Source: Dactylorhiza incarnata (taxonomy: Eukaryota; Streptophyta; Magnoliopsida; Asparagales; Orchidaceae). From it: a stretch of DNA of 64,000 nucleotides. Position 1 is the stretch's first letter; each line of letters opens with the position of its first letter. Below the pieces are notes generated by a model that did not search any database, had not been told where the DNA came from, and worked only from the letters and a program-made list of their open reading frames with translations. Location of the stretch: positions 7,382,501 to 7,446,500 of the forward strand of contig JAWHQI010000079.1 in NCBI GenBank assembly GCA_033032865.1, in the 5' to 3' direction. Shown one piece after another: positions 30,901 through 42,182 of this stretch. The position numbers and the translations under genes are program-made.

Positions 30901-33027
30901 TGTAACACCCTGCCAGTACGAATAGTATAACAGTAGGTCCGGCCGGGACCCCACGCCATACAAACCACACTAACTAGGAGTTAAAAGGTGATAAATAGAA
31001 AGAACTACAACAGAGTAAACTAAACACTAGCGGAAGCATAATGATTTAACATTTCACTTAGAACTGTCCACTATCATAGGAATGAAAGCATAAAATAGAG
31101 TTACGGCCTTAGGGCCTTGCATTCACCAATGTACAAAACTCAGAACATACTTCGGCACGCAGGCCGACAATACATGAGAAAGCAGAAAAGGGAGGCTGGC
31201 CTTCAAGGGCCAACTCGGAAATAGGGTCATCGCCCGCTATTTCCCACTAGTCTCACCTGCACCTGCATAAGAACATTCCACCGAGCGGTGGCAAACAAAG
31301 TAAAGGTCAGCACAGCTGACCAAATTATAACGACCCCACCCCTTTCCCGGGGTGGCGGAGCTTCTACCCTACAAGCAAGACATACTAGCACAAGTACTAA
31401 TATAAGGAAAGTGCAACTACAAAAGGTGAGGTTTCAAGCACAATCAATCTTCTAGGTTGAGCATCAAAAATGAGGGAACCTAGGTATGCACATGATGTTG
31501 GTTGGGTTCACCCGAAGGTTCCCCACAACCGCCTAAACAACCGCATGAGGCTAACAACATCAATTCATCACAAACGTGGGTACACACAACCGTACGCTCC
31601 ATGCTCACACGGCATGCACCAAAGGTACTTCTTCCCGAGCACCAACACCATCATGAGTCCGGAAACTTTAGATGGAAAAGAGCTTTTGGTCGGTCTAGGC
31701 CAAACGACTAACACGACCTCTCCCACGATCGCTCGGATTTATAAGAGATAACATCCCCCTACCGCCACGCATGGAAACGGGTTCAGTTCAGCCAATTCTC
31801 GTGCTCTTGTCATCGATTGAACACACGATGCGGGTATGACATCACCTCGGCCCGTAAGGGTTTAGCACTTGTTAGTGCTACACAAAACATAAGTTACAAC
31901 ACCCAAACCTTCACGAGGACTTAGGCTTTACACGTAACCAAAAAGGAGGTACAAGACCACTCCTCTACAAATCTAGTGGTGAAGGTTTGCATTCAACCAC
32001 TCGCAGGCATGGGGCTTTCGTTAGGATATTCACAAGACGCCTACGCTTAAATCCCGCAATACTATCGCATATATCACGGAGTCATTCTCTGGCACGCATT
32101 CTAGGCTTAACCTAAATGCAACATCGCAATCCAAGCATCACCGATTCGGGCTCACGACCACGAATAGGCTTCACACAAAATGCCTAAATCCGCACGACTA
32201 CCGGATTTTCTACATGCAGTATGCCGGGGACGGGCACAATCAACCCGGAGTTCCGAAGAACTTGAGGAAATCCTACACTTCACCCATTTGGTAAAAGGGA
32301 TTCCTCATGCAAGCATAGAAAGAGGAATGAAAGGACAAATATAAGTCCAAAGTTCGGGAGGAAGAATCGTTACCCTAGAAGCATTCTCCTTAGCCATGGA
32401 TCTGAGATTTCACATGGAGGGAAAGGACCGCACCAGGCTGCACTCTCCAGATCTGGAAACGGCTCGCGGAACGGAGCTCCTTCAATGGCGGGATCTCCTC
32501 TTCTTCTTCCTTGCCTCCTTCTTCTTTCTCTAGCCTAGGAGAGAGAAAGCCCTCAAAATAATGAGGATTGATCTCCTCTCATAAGCCCTAATAGCCTCCA
32601 GCCAAAGCCCCCGGCCGTTGGATCAAATTCCAAGAATTTTGAACGGCCGGATCAACTTCTCTGTTCAATTTCGCGGAGCAGAATAAACAGTGCGCACGTT
32701 CACAGGCTCACGGTCACTGGTCGTGCACGAAGAACCTCTGGTCGTGCGCGTAGCTTTTCAGCCGACCATAATTCCTCTCAATTAACGCACGATCATGCGC
32801 ACGATCACTGGTCGTGCGCGAAGAAAGTCACTGGTCGTGCGCGTACACCCTTTCAGCCGACCCCTATTCCTCATAATTAACGCACGATCATGGTGTACGA
32901 TCACTGGTCGTGTGCTAAGAAAGCCACTAACCGTGCGCTAGGAGTAGGTAGGGAAAATTCAGCCTACTTCGAGCGCAGCACTACCATTCCGTTTACTTCG
33001 ATAAATTACGATTTTTGGGGTGTTACA
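30901..33027 (-). repeat. LTR 2 of element F (2127 bp)
   Basis: It aligns end to end with LTR 1, with scattered substitutions and a short loss near 32478 (GGAGCTCCGTC in LTR 1). It is followed on the right by another polypurine tract and integrase end (33028 on), showing it serves two internal regions. Confidence 0.9.
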
Positions 33028-33096
33028 ACTCCACCTCCCTTAAAAGAATTTCGTCCCGAAATTTCGAAAACGTAGTAGTAGCGAATACAGTTAAAA

Positions 33097-34628
33097 TTAC
33101 CTGAGGGGAATAGCTCGGGGTACTCCGCGAGCATTGTTTACTCTCTTTCCCAAGAGAGTTCCTCTCTTCCGCAATTGCTTCACTTCAGTGTCTTCAATGA
33201 AAATGGGCTTGACTTTCATCGCTAGCCCACCTTCTACCGACACTTCGTTGATAGCAACAACCACACTAGGCTCTTTAACCGCCTTCCGCAACACAGAGAT
33301 GTGGAATACATCATGCAGCCCATTCAACTCCAAAGATAGAGCAAGCCGGTAAGCAGCTTCACCGATGCGCTCCAAGATCTCGAACGGTCCTAAGTACCTC
33401 GGACTTAGCTTTTTCAAGCGTCGGATCCTTGATACTCCTTTGAACGGTTTGATCTTGAGATAGACCCAGTCGCCAACGGCGAACTCGACGTTTCGGCGAT
33501 TTGCGTTGTAATATTTTGCCTGCCGATCCTGGGCAATGAGCAAGCGCTCCCGAATAGCCCAGATCGATGTATTCGTCTCGTTCACGTCCTTGCGTTTTAA
33601 CAACTTTGTGTCGCCCGTTTCAGCCCAAGATAACGGTGTGCGACATTTCCTACCATAAAGAGCCTCGAAAGGGGCCATCTTTATACTCTCTTGGTAGCTG
33701 TTGTTGTAAGCAAATTCGATCATAAAGAGATGGTCCTCCCATCTCTTTCCAAAATCCAGGGCGCACATCCTCAGCATGTCTTCCATCGTCCTATTGGTCC
33801 TTTCGGTCTGTCCATCCGTTTGCGGGTGGAAGGTTGTGCTAAACTTCAGCTTGGTACCCAATAGTTGATGAATCAGCTTCCAATCATTCGATGTGAACCG
33901 CCCATCACGAACACTGACGATGCTACGGGGAATCCCGTGCAACCGTACGATGTTATCCACGTACAACTTTGCCAGTTTCTCTACAGAATCATCCTTCCGG
34001 TTCGGAATGAAGTGTGATACCTTTGTCAGTCTGTCCATGATCACCCGTATGACGTCGTTTCCATGTTGTGATCTCGGCAATCCGTGCACGAAATCCATCG
34101 AAATATCATCAAACTTCCATTCCGGAATCGGCAAGGACTTCAAAAATCCACCGGGACGTTGACATTCCTCCTTCATCAACGCGCAAGTATTACACTTGGC
34201 CACGTAGAGGGCAATGTCTTTCTTCATACCTGGCCACCAGAAAAGTTTCTTCATGTCCATGTACATTTTCATGCTCCTAGGGTGGATCGAGTACTTGGTA
34301 TGATGAGCCTCGTACATCAACTCCTCCCGTAGAGTACCAATGTTTGGGACGCACAATCTGCCCTCTTTCCACATAAGGCCATCTTCGAAGGAGAAATCAG
34401 TGTTTAACCCATCCACAGTCTCCGCTTTATAGCGTTTTATGCTCTCATCCAGCTCCAATGCCTGTCGAACTCGGTCGGCAAGGTCGTATTGAACCTCCGT
34501 CCAGTTCAAGCACGCTGAAGTAGACGCCCTTCTATCAATGCAAATGATCTCCATTTCTTCCAGTTCGCGGATTAGACGCTCATCGTGCATCAAAATCCAA
34601 ATTGCTTGAGCGGGAGCCCGACGACTCA
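33097..34628 (-). pseudogene. Integrase of the outer partial copy of element F
   Basis: A single 519-codon frame runs 34656-33097. Its first ten codons come from the fused LTR fragment, and element sequence starts with RRAPAQAIWILMHDE. It has an intact H2C2 (HHTKYSIHPRS...CNTCALMK), SMDFVHGLPRSQ, RDGRFTSNDW, TDGQTERTNRTMED (all three catalytic acids present) and PRYLGPFEILERIGEAAYRL. It loses the chromodomain to a 44-bp deletion and ends in a shifted tail. It is the best-kept integrase here but has no RT or start of its own. Confidence 0.85.
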
Positions 34629-34975
34629 GTGCTGGTTCTGAGAGTCTCCTTATCAAAAAAACTCAGGCACTTATAGTGCAATCCTACCAAGGTGGTAGAA
34701 GAGTGGACTACCCATATTTTGGGGAACCACTATAAAATTCTGTCTTCTATGTTGCTTTTCTGTACTGTCCCAGTTTATTGTTTTCTATTTTTTGTGATTA
34801 CTTTATTCTGTATTGGTGTTGATGATTGCATAGTACTTAATAGTTTTTATTGTGTGTGTATATTAGGATAAAAGTTTTAAAAATCTACTCACATTGTTTT
34901 AAAACTGTATTCATATTAGGATAAAAGTACTTAATAGTTTGTATTGGTGTTGATGCCACATTGTGCACTTTCAAA
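34629..34975 (+). repeat. Sirevirus-like LTR fragment, sense
   Basis: GGTTCTGAGAGTCTCCTTATC, GGTGGTAGAAGAGTGGACTACCC and TTTTGGGGAACCACTATAAAA match, in sense orientation, the solo LTR (35343-36925) more closely than LTR A. It joins element F at 34628 within GACGACTCA. It ends near GTGCACTTTCA (34971) without the C tract. Confidence 0.7.
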
Positions 34976-35342
34976 GAGACTTTTAGAACCAAGAAGAGTT
35001 TTAAAGAGACTCTTAGAACTTGTAGTGGATGATGTAGTTGATTGCTGGAACCAAGAAAATCAGTTCACAAAGTTCGGACTTAGAGGGGTGACCAAAAGTT
35101 ACAGGTCTAACAGTCAATCCAAACAAAACATGACTAAAGGAAACTGAAAACCAAGGGATAATTTAGGATGGCCTATAAACAAGAGCCGCCTGCTGCAACG
35201 CATAGGTCCCACCACACACCCGAAGGTCTATAGGAACTTTCCCTCCGGAAGCCAAAGTTGTGTTAGGCACAAGAGGCAAGAATTGAGGATTGAGGGAACT
35301 TGGGGGCGTTCAATGTGTCTTCTATATGTACCATAAGGTCCT
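34976..35342. other. Unassigned sequence before the solo LTR
   Basis: The first 60 bases repeat AAAGAGACT(c/t)TTAGAAC, an LTR-like antisense scrap. The remainder has no frame or repeat I recognise. It continues on the other side of the solo LTR (36931). Confidence 0.4.
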
Positions 35343-36925
35343 TGAAAGTGCATAGTGTGCCTCTGAGTATTCTCTAGAGGCGGGGGGGGGGGGGGGAGGG
35401 GATGAATAAAGTTTTAAAACTTTGATACCGTAGTTATGTGCACACCATAAAACTACTAAGTATTATGCAATCAACAATACCAAAATAGAATAAAGTAATT
35501 ACAGAAAATATAAACTAGAAAAGCAGTAAACTGGACAACCCAGAAAATCAATCCAGAAGACACATAATTTTTATAATGGTTCCCCAAAATGTGTGTAGTC
35601 CACTCTTCTACCTCCCTGATACGATTACACTAACTGTGCCCGAGTCTTTTGATAAGGAGACTCTCAGAACCACTGAGAGTTTTGATAAAGAGACTCTTAG
35701 AACCACTGAGTCTTTTGATAAGGAGACTCTTAGAACCACTGAATCATTTGAAAGAGGGATTCTTCAAACTCTTTTACAGTTGGAGAATGAGAACAGTAGA
35801 AGGAGAAGAAAGAAGAGAATAGATTTCTTCTGTAAGAATCCTTCAGAAGCCGTGTCTTTGAATGTTGTTGCTTCTATTTATCTCAGGATTTGAATATGAT
35901 GAACCCTTGCTTAAGATAATGATGATTGCAAAGGTTATGAGCTTGATCTTGCTCCTCTCTGTACTTTTATTGACTTGCTATTATGTGATGTAGAAGAAGA
36001 GGCAACATTGTTGTTATGATCTTTTTCTGTGCAGAGAAGTTGTTCTGCTGTTCTGTCTTTGGGTTGAAGGAAGAAGAAGCCCTACTTGACAGACAGAATG
36101 ATGAATCAGTTGGTTGTGTTTTCTTTCTCTCTCAACATACTTATTCTCTATCATTTGAGTTTGAATTGCTTTCTTCACCTGGACTGTCCTTAGAAGGAAT
36201 GTCCATTGGACAATTGATGTTACCTTCTATTTTTATTCCCGACACATCCATCTGATTTGAATAACTTCCAAGAATGTCTTTGCTGTATTTTTGGAATACT
36301 CCATTCCATTCTTAGCAATAAACATGCCTTTGGAGAACATATTTCAGCCTTGTAGATCATCTGGAAAAGCACCAGAAAGGACAACATAAATCCTTCTATT
36401 TCTGTCTGTACTCGACGCTGCGTCGACTTCATCTTTCATCATATCAACGCACCTCTGAGTTCTTATGGAAGTAGCTTCGAATTCCTTCTTAGTTCTGGCT
36501 GAACTCAGATGTCGACGTTGCGTCGATTACCTATCGACGTATCCGTCGATTTGAGGACTTGGACTTGAACTTCTGCGTCGAATTGAAGTGAAAGTTGTGT
36601 CAACTTCTGAGATGGATTCGACAGGTTCTTCCATCTACGTCGACTTGTCTTGATACTTCGACAGGCAGATTGAGTTACTTCGACTTTCAGTCAGAGTTAC
36701 GTCGACATCTAGTCAAAGTTGCGTCAACTTCTATTCGACGCAAGTTTTAACTTTACTGAATTTGTGCTTCTCTCAGGCATGGTCTTGACACACTAAGTGA
36801 ATGTGATATCATAGGACATCTAATGATCATTTTAACCTTTCTATACATTATGGGTAATACAACCTAACTGATGAAATCACTTTAAGATAATTTGTTAGAT
36901 AAATCAAAAAGAGTTTTTCCCAACA
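35343..36925 (-). repeat. Solo LTR, Sirevirus-like (1583 bp)
   Basis: On the minus strand it begins TGTTGGGAAAAACTC (36925) and ends GCACTTTCA (35343). It is flanked by perfect GTCCT duplications (35338-35342 and 36926-36930), so a full element inserted and LTR-LTR recombination removed its body. It holds a TCGACG U3 cluster (36410-36730), antisense 31-bp repeats (35640-35760) and a 15-G run (35382-35396). Frames at 35576, 36016 and 36220 are not genes. Confidence 0.95.
36410..36730 (-). repeat. TCGACG cluster in the solo LTR
   Basis: CTCGACGCTGCGTCGAC, GTCGACGTTGCGTCGAT, TCGACGTATCCGTCGA and similar inverted pairs recur about 14 times, 195-515 nt from the LTR start. The word is shared with LTRs A and C. 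Confidence 0.8.
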
Positions 36926-36930
36926 GTCCT

Positions 36931-37486
36931 ATTTATAGGCAATCAAGGGGGTCAAAGTCTTCATATAGCTACCCCCCCCGCCACACACATACACTTGTGC
37001 TGGGAATGAGGCATCAGTTTCCTAGATGACCTTACTTTTGAGAACATCTGAAGCGGGTCTCCATAGGCGAGGTCACTAGTGTTGGGCTTACTGAGGCCGA
37101 GCTTGCTAGACTAGAGGTCGCATGTGAAGAGAGCTCACAAGCAAGCTGTAGACTACTAAGCGGTCTTGCGAGCGAGCTCTGAAGGAGCTCATCAGTGAGC
37201 CGATTAAAAAAATTGATGAGCACCAGATGAGCTCCACGTATCTTCGATGACATACTTCCTTCTGGTCAATGGTCAACCTTCTAGGGTCTCGGGGATTATA
37301 ATTAGTCATGAGTCCCCTCGTCAAATACGGGTTCTACATAATCTCGGCTCTTTGCGAGATCATTTAGAGCTCAAAAAGTACCGTCCAACTCTTATTCGGT
37401 GAGTTAAGTTCTGGCAAGCTGAGGGGTCGCGAACATTCCTCCCCTAAAAATAGGGGATGTGACTCTTAAAATTTGAATTCTGAGAT
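36931..37486. other. Unassigned sequence
   Basis: GC-richer than its surroundings, with GAGCTC/GAGGTC-rich text and an inverted stretch CCTCCCCTAAAAATAGGGGATG near 37435-37460. Frames at 37032-37324 are short and not recognised. A link to an older retroelement is possible but unsupported. Confidence 0.3.
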
Positions 37487-37609
37487 ATGGCTGACGAGAA
37501 GAAGATTGCTTCAAATGCTGAGAAGGAATCTACCTCAATCGGCGAGGTGAAGAGCATTCTGACAATCGGGGGGAGCCCAATATTGTTCATCGAGGCCCTG
37601 ACTGCCTGA
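37487..37609 (+). pseudogene. 40-codon open frame, possible gag start
   Basis: ATG at 37487 opens MADEKKIASNAEKE and closes at TGA 37607-37609. Its charged N-terminus followed by ILTIGGSPILFIEAL could be the start of a retroelement gag truncated by the sequence beginning at 37607. There is no database-level recognition; it may be chance. Confidence 0.2.
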
Positions 37610-38799
37610 TACGCGGAAAATAGTTATACGCAAGCGCATGTGTCTGTCAAGTAATAAAATGAGAGTAAAGATCATTCCCATGAAGAGATGATTAATCTAA
37701 TGCATACAAGTACTAGTACAACCTTTTCTCTAAATCCAAGTTGATCAGATAAGGTGATTTGAGAATAGTTAAAAGAAAACTCTAATCAAAGACCTAAATC
37801 TACTTTTTCTAAAAATACTTGTTATCAGTTAGGAAAATAAGTCTTGTATTTTGATTTCATATGTCTATTATGATGGATCTTTAAATGATATTTATGAGAA
37901 GACTTGATTCACTATCTTACAAAGATTTTAAGGCAGAGATCAGTATCTCTCAATATCAGAAATTACTATATCTTTCACTTCCCTTGTCATCTCTAACTGA
38001 GGTGAAATGAAGAATATTAATAATAATGAAAATAAAAGTTGCTAACATAAAAACGAAATCTCTATCTCTTTTATATTCTATATTGAGTTACAGATACACT
38101 TACGTAACTCATCTCTCGAATTATGGAGCACAGTAAAAGATGAGAACCTCGGTCGAAAGTTTCAAGATTAAGATCAATAACTCAATAAAGATAGATTATC
38201 AAAAACTCATAAAGAAATAAACATTGATCACACCACAACAAAACATAGTACTCTCATCATACAAGACTCAAAGGATTTAGTTCATGATGCTAGAAATTTG
38301 GTTGCCTTCTTCTTCAATGGTGCCGCCAAACCCTAGATCTCCAAGTTCCCCTTTTGAGAAAAATATCCAAAGATCCTCCTTTTTTTTTCTCCTTTTCAGT
38401 GTATATGGTCGTTCGCCCCCTATGGTATCTCAAACTGTCCGAATAAAGGCTTCTCTTCATTTGCGCAACCTCCGATTTGGGAGATTTTCGGGTTTTAAAA
38501 ATTCAAAATTCACCGATTTGTTGCAACCTTGTTGCAACAACTTTTTTCTGCACTGCTTGCCTGCTCCAGTCGAATTAATATGTTGCAACCTTGTTGCAAC
38601 ATTTTTTCTACACTTGTAAAATTGCTTCAGACGGTTGTAACTTGTTACAATAAAAACATACGAAAATGACGATTATATCCAAAATTAACCCAAATAATAA
38701 ATTATTCATGTTTAATACATTTTAATCCTTATTTATCAAATATATTAGCCCGATGATTAAAATTATGGATCAAGATAACTTCTTTGTGAGAAGCTAACA
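37607..38799. repeat. Possible second solo LTR or LTR-like insert (1193 bp)
   Basis: It starts TGATACGCGG, ends GAAGCTAACA, and is flanked by CTGCC (37602-37606) and CCGCC (38800-38804), a 5-bp near-duplication with one mismatch. The interior is AT-rich and noncoding, with a GTTGCAAC palindrome cluster (38515-38650). TG...CA ends and the near-TSD are suggestive only. No second copy is in the window. Confidence 0.3.
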
Positions 38800-39713
38800 C
38801 CGCCGCCAACCTCTGATATCATTCTATGGGCAGTCCTTCTTGAAGTGCCCTCAAGCATGCGAGAAAAAGCAAAAGGAAAAGGGCCTAGGTCTCAACTTCT
38901 AGAGAGTAAGGCCCGAATAATGTCGAGCCCTTCGGAGAGGGGAGTGAGCCCCCTGCCAAGAAGGTTGCCCTTGCCGCGACCCTATACCCACTCGAGGACT
39001 AGTATCTGTAGTAGGTCAATGAGGTAATTTTGTGGTCACGATCTGTTAGCCGAAAATTTGATTTGACATCCTCTGATCCATTTCTTCTTTGTTGATAGTT
39101 CCTTTGGCACATCTCCAGGTCTGTCATGGACCGAATTGTGGTTGATTACGACATCATCACTCCCTCGTGAGGAGGGAATGAAGAGATTCCCTTGATCAAG
39201 CCAGGGACTTACGTCGTTACTTCGCCTGTTGAGCAATATTTTTTGCATATAGAAAAGACCTATTTATACCGTTGTTAACTGAATTACCTTGCAGCTCATG
39301 TCTTTGACAAGGCGACCAAGACTCTGTTGCCTTCTAAAGGTTTTCCTCTATAGCCCCACCTAGTGCGAGGTTGACTCATCCTCACATTGATTCCATGGTC
39401 AAGGAGCTTACTTCGAAGGAGAACCATGTCCGCTTCTTGCTGGACCTCGCAGACACAACTGTCTCCCCTGCTGTGGGCAAGAAGTTGCCCCAAGTACTGT
39501 AAGAATTTTCCTCATCTATGATGAACAACATTGTTGCAACTTTACCCGTCACTTCATCTGCCGAGGTCATTTTGTCGTTGGCTCCTCATGTACCTCCTCC
39601 ATCAGAAGCTCGCAAACTAGCAGTTTCGAGTTATACCCTTCTGCCGCCGCCAATTCTCCCGCGAGCTCAAGGCGGCGCAACCTCCTTTGGCGCAGTCATC
39701 ATCAGGTCTCCTT
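38800..39713. other. Unassigned transposon-like sequence
   Basis: Short frames on both strands (up to 70 codons) show no recognisable domain. CTCTGATATCATTC at 38811 resembles an antisense tRNA-Met primer site with changes. It serves as the target of element D, which begins at 39714. Confidence 0.3.
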
Positions 39714-40007
39714 TGTAACACCCTTCTCGTCACATTGAATATAACATTAGGTCCGGCCGGGACCCCACACCATATTAAATGGATAGTAAAAAGAGTTACG
39801 TAATTAGCAGTTAAATAGTTTCAAATTAAACCATCTCAGCATACACAAAGTCATACACAACGGAAGCATTTATTTAAGGTAAAACCAGATTACATAATTT
39901 GTCCACTTGTTCACTAGGAATGAACATACATGAAAATAATTACAAGATTTGTTTACATCAAAAGTGGCTTCCAAACATCGACACATAGGTCGGCCACACA
40001 TGAAAAG
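39714..40007 (-). repeat. Left LTR of element D, first segment
   Basis: TGTAACACCCTTCTCGTCAC to CACACATGAAAAG. It matches 62869-63163 of the right LTR. It continues at 56319 after element E. TCCTT (39709-39713) is a candidate target site with its partner outside the window. Confidence 0.9.
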
Positions 40008-40400
40008 TGTTGGGACATGGTTTTCCACATCCCTTTGATTTGAGAATAACAAATCCTACTTGTATTTGATCTTGTTTGCCATTGTGTTTTTAGCATGCAG
40101 GTTTGAACATATATGACACTAGGATACGACATTATTGGTCTGGATTTGCTCACAAGCTGAAAAGAATGGAGGAGAGCTAACGCCCGACATTAACTCTTAA
40201 CGCCGACGTTGACTTTCGTTCCCACCAAGATGAAAATGGCATGGAGGGAATCTGTCGTGATTGCAGGAGCATTTTGGGAATGATTTGACTCAACGACAGG
40301 CGTTAGACTCAACGCCAGTGTTAAGGTTGCCTAAAATGAATGTTTCCAAAGATGCAGAATATCCTTCCTATTTTGAAGATCCGAGCCATTAAAACATTTC
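40008..40400 (+). repeat. 5' LTR of element E, first segment
   Basis: TGTTGGGACATGGTTTTCC to AAAACATTTC. It matches 55115-55503 of the 3' LTR. It continues at 48512 after element C. It includes the first ACGCC...GGCGTT words (40180-40330). Confidence 0.93.
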
Positions 40401-40574
40401 TGTTGGGAAAATCCTGTGATTTAACTTAACAAATTATATGAAAGTGATTTTATCTACTAGGTTTGAATTACCCATTGTATTGTGAGGGTAATCTGGTCAT
40501 TAGATATCTTAGGATGTCACACTCAACCTAGGGTGTCACGACCAGATCAAGGGAGCAAAATTGGGCTAAGTTAA

Positions 40575-41000
40575 CATTTACGTCGAATAGAATTCAACGT
40601 AACATCGAGTCCATATCGACGCTGCTCTGACTAGAAGTCCAAGTGGTTCAACCCTTCTGTCAAAGTAACACAAGTCGATTTTACGTCGAATAGATATCAA
40701 CATAGAGGTCAGGCACTTGTCGGAGTAACTTGAGAAGTCAACGCATCTTCTACTTCAACTCGATGCAGAAGAGGTTATCTCTCGAAGCCATCTAAAGTCG
40801 AGGCAACGTCGACTTCATCTCGATGCAGAAGAAGAAGTTCAGAACCAGGTAGATCAACTCGATGAAAATGTCGGTAAGATGTCGACGCAACGTCGACTTG
40901 CAGAGTTCAAACAGAGCAGAGATGAAATCGAAGCTGCTTCTACAAGAACTCGAAGTTGCGTCGATAAGAGAAGAAATGAACTCGACGCTACGTCGAATAC
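40575..41000 (+). repeat. U3 palindrome cluster of LTR C
   Basis: GTCGACGCAACGTCGAC, ACTCGACGC(t/a)ACGTCGA and relatives recur about 15 times, 175-600 nt from the LTR start, ending directly at the TATA box. In the 3' LTR the set is at 46998-47420 and often better preserved. Confidence 0.85.
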
Positions 41001-41004
41001 AGTC

Positions 41005-41012
41005 TATAAAAG
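41005..41012 (+). promoter_or_regulatory. TATA box of LTR C
   Basis: TATAAAAG immediately follows the palindrome cluster. The 3' LTR has TGTAAAAG at the same spot (47428), a loss of the box. Confidence 0.65.
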
Positions 41013-41682
41013 TTAAACTTTTTAGCTGTCATTTTGATCCTTCTTTCATGGCCCACATCCTTCAAGACTGTTCCTCAACGGCTTAATAATTGTCTGAAAT
41101 AGAAAAGAGCATTAAAGAAGGAGACAAAATGGTTTTTTGGAAACATATTCCTTTTAGGTGGACGAGCTGAGAATTAAAAAGAAAAGAAAGAGAAAGTGAT
41201 AGGCAGAACACCTTATCAAGGCATACTAGAAAGAGAAAGAAATTTGAAATTGAATACAGAGAATAAAAGGAGAAGAGAAGATAGAAAGAGATAAAACATT
41301 AATCACAATCAGCCATCTCTCTTCTTGCTAGGGCATCCTTTTCTCCTCCCACTCCCTCAGGAACCCTAACACAGAAAAGAGAAAAGAAAAGAAAGCTCTG
41401 TTGTTCTTCATCTAAGATAATAGAGGATCTGAAAGCTGCTCTTCATCACAATCACATAGTAGTCAGATCTAAATCAGCAGAAGTAGAAAGGATCTGACAT
41501 ACAAAGCACCTGCAATTCATCACTATCTAAAGCAGTGCTTAATCAAGAGCAGATCCTGTGGAACATCTAATAGATTGTTCTTCATACATTCCTCTCAAGA
41601 ATTCTGAGAATAGAATTCCTACAACCTTCTTTCTTCTCCTTCTTTCTCATTTTGTAAAAGAGTTTTATTAATCCCTCTTCAA

Positions 41683-41815
41683 AGGATTCAGTGGTTCAAG
41701 ATCTCCTTATCAAAAGATCTGGTGGTTCAAGATCTCCTTAACAAAAGAACTGGTGGTTCATGATCTCCTTGTCAAAACATCAGTGGTTCTAAGAGTCTCC
41801 TTATCAAAAGACTCA
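41683..41815 (+). repeat. 31-bp repeats in LTR C
   Basis: Four units with TCCTTATCAAAAGATCTGGTGGTTCAAGA-type text (in pieces GTGGTTC and TCTCCTTATCAAAAGA). An identical layout is in the 3' LTR (48105-48235). Element A has an equivalent array with a different core. Confidence 0.8.
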
Positions 41816-42085
41816 GGCACTGTGGTGCATCCCTACCAGTGGTAGAAGAGTGGAGTACCCACATTTTGGGGAACCTCTATAAAAAATCTGTGTGTCTTCT
41901 GGTTGTTAATTTTCTGTGCTGTCCCGAGTTCTTTCTATTATTTCTTGCACCTTATTCTGCCCGTATTCTTGTTCAGTATAAATCCTTAGTTAAGTTTATT
42001 ATTTTCACAGTTAGGATAGAAATAAATTTAAATCTCTATTCACCCCCTCTAGAGGATTCTCAGAGGTACACTGCGCACTTTCAAT

Positions 42086-42097
42086 TGGTATCAGAGG
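42086..42097 (+). other. Primer binding site of element C
   Basis: TGGTATCAGAGG, two bases after the LTR end. It matches tRNA-Met over eleven bases. Confidence 0.93.
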
Positions 42098-42182
42098 GAG
42101 GTTGATCATTAAGAGGTTAACACCTTGATCAAAAAGACCTCCTACTCTTATTTCTTTGCTATAAAAATATTTTATAAAGAAA

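Larger units (their letters stand above)
25255..34628 (-). mobile_element. Element F: Tekay/Del-like gypsy, LTR-internal-LTR-partial internal
   Basis: Two LTRs (25255-27389 and 30901-33027) bracket a minus-strand body with PBS, gag, RT, RNase H, integrase and chromodomain. A second partial body (33028-34628) lies outside the right LTR, so one LTR is shared by two copies. The integrase-chromodomain order and TGTAACACCC ends fit Tekay/Del chromoviruses. The inner body lacks the gag knuckle, protease and the first part of RT. Candidate target GACAC (25250-25254) has no partner because the right side is lost. Confidence 0.88.
40401..42083 (+). repeat. 5' LTR of element C (1683 bp)
   Basis: TGTTGGGAAAATCCTGTG to GCGCACTTTCA. 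It holds a TCGACG cluster, TATA box at 41005, 31-bp repeats (41683-41815), TTTTGGGGAACCTCTATAAAAA (41859) and a CCCCCTCTAGAGG signature (42044). The frames at 40862 and 41839 are not genes. Confidence 0.95.

Noticed and set aside
33097..34656. A 519-codon gene as a domesticated host integrase
   Set aside because: Its first codons come from a chance fusion, the chromodomain end is frameshifted, there is no promoter of its own, and it lies within a tandem gypsy copy.
36220..36432. Minus-strand frame in the solo LTR similar to frames at 8317 and 24941
   Set aside because: The similarity comes from the shared LTR sequence. The frames are short, begin at different contexts and have no domain.
38811..38824. 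Antisense tRNA-Met primer site marking another minus-strand element
   Set aside because: CTCTGATATCATTC has a mismatch within the core, and no LTR of matching ends could be placed to its right.
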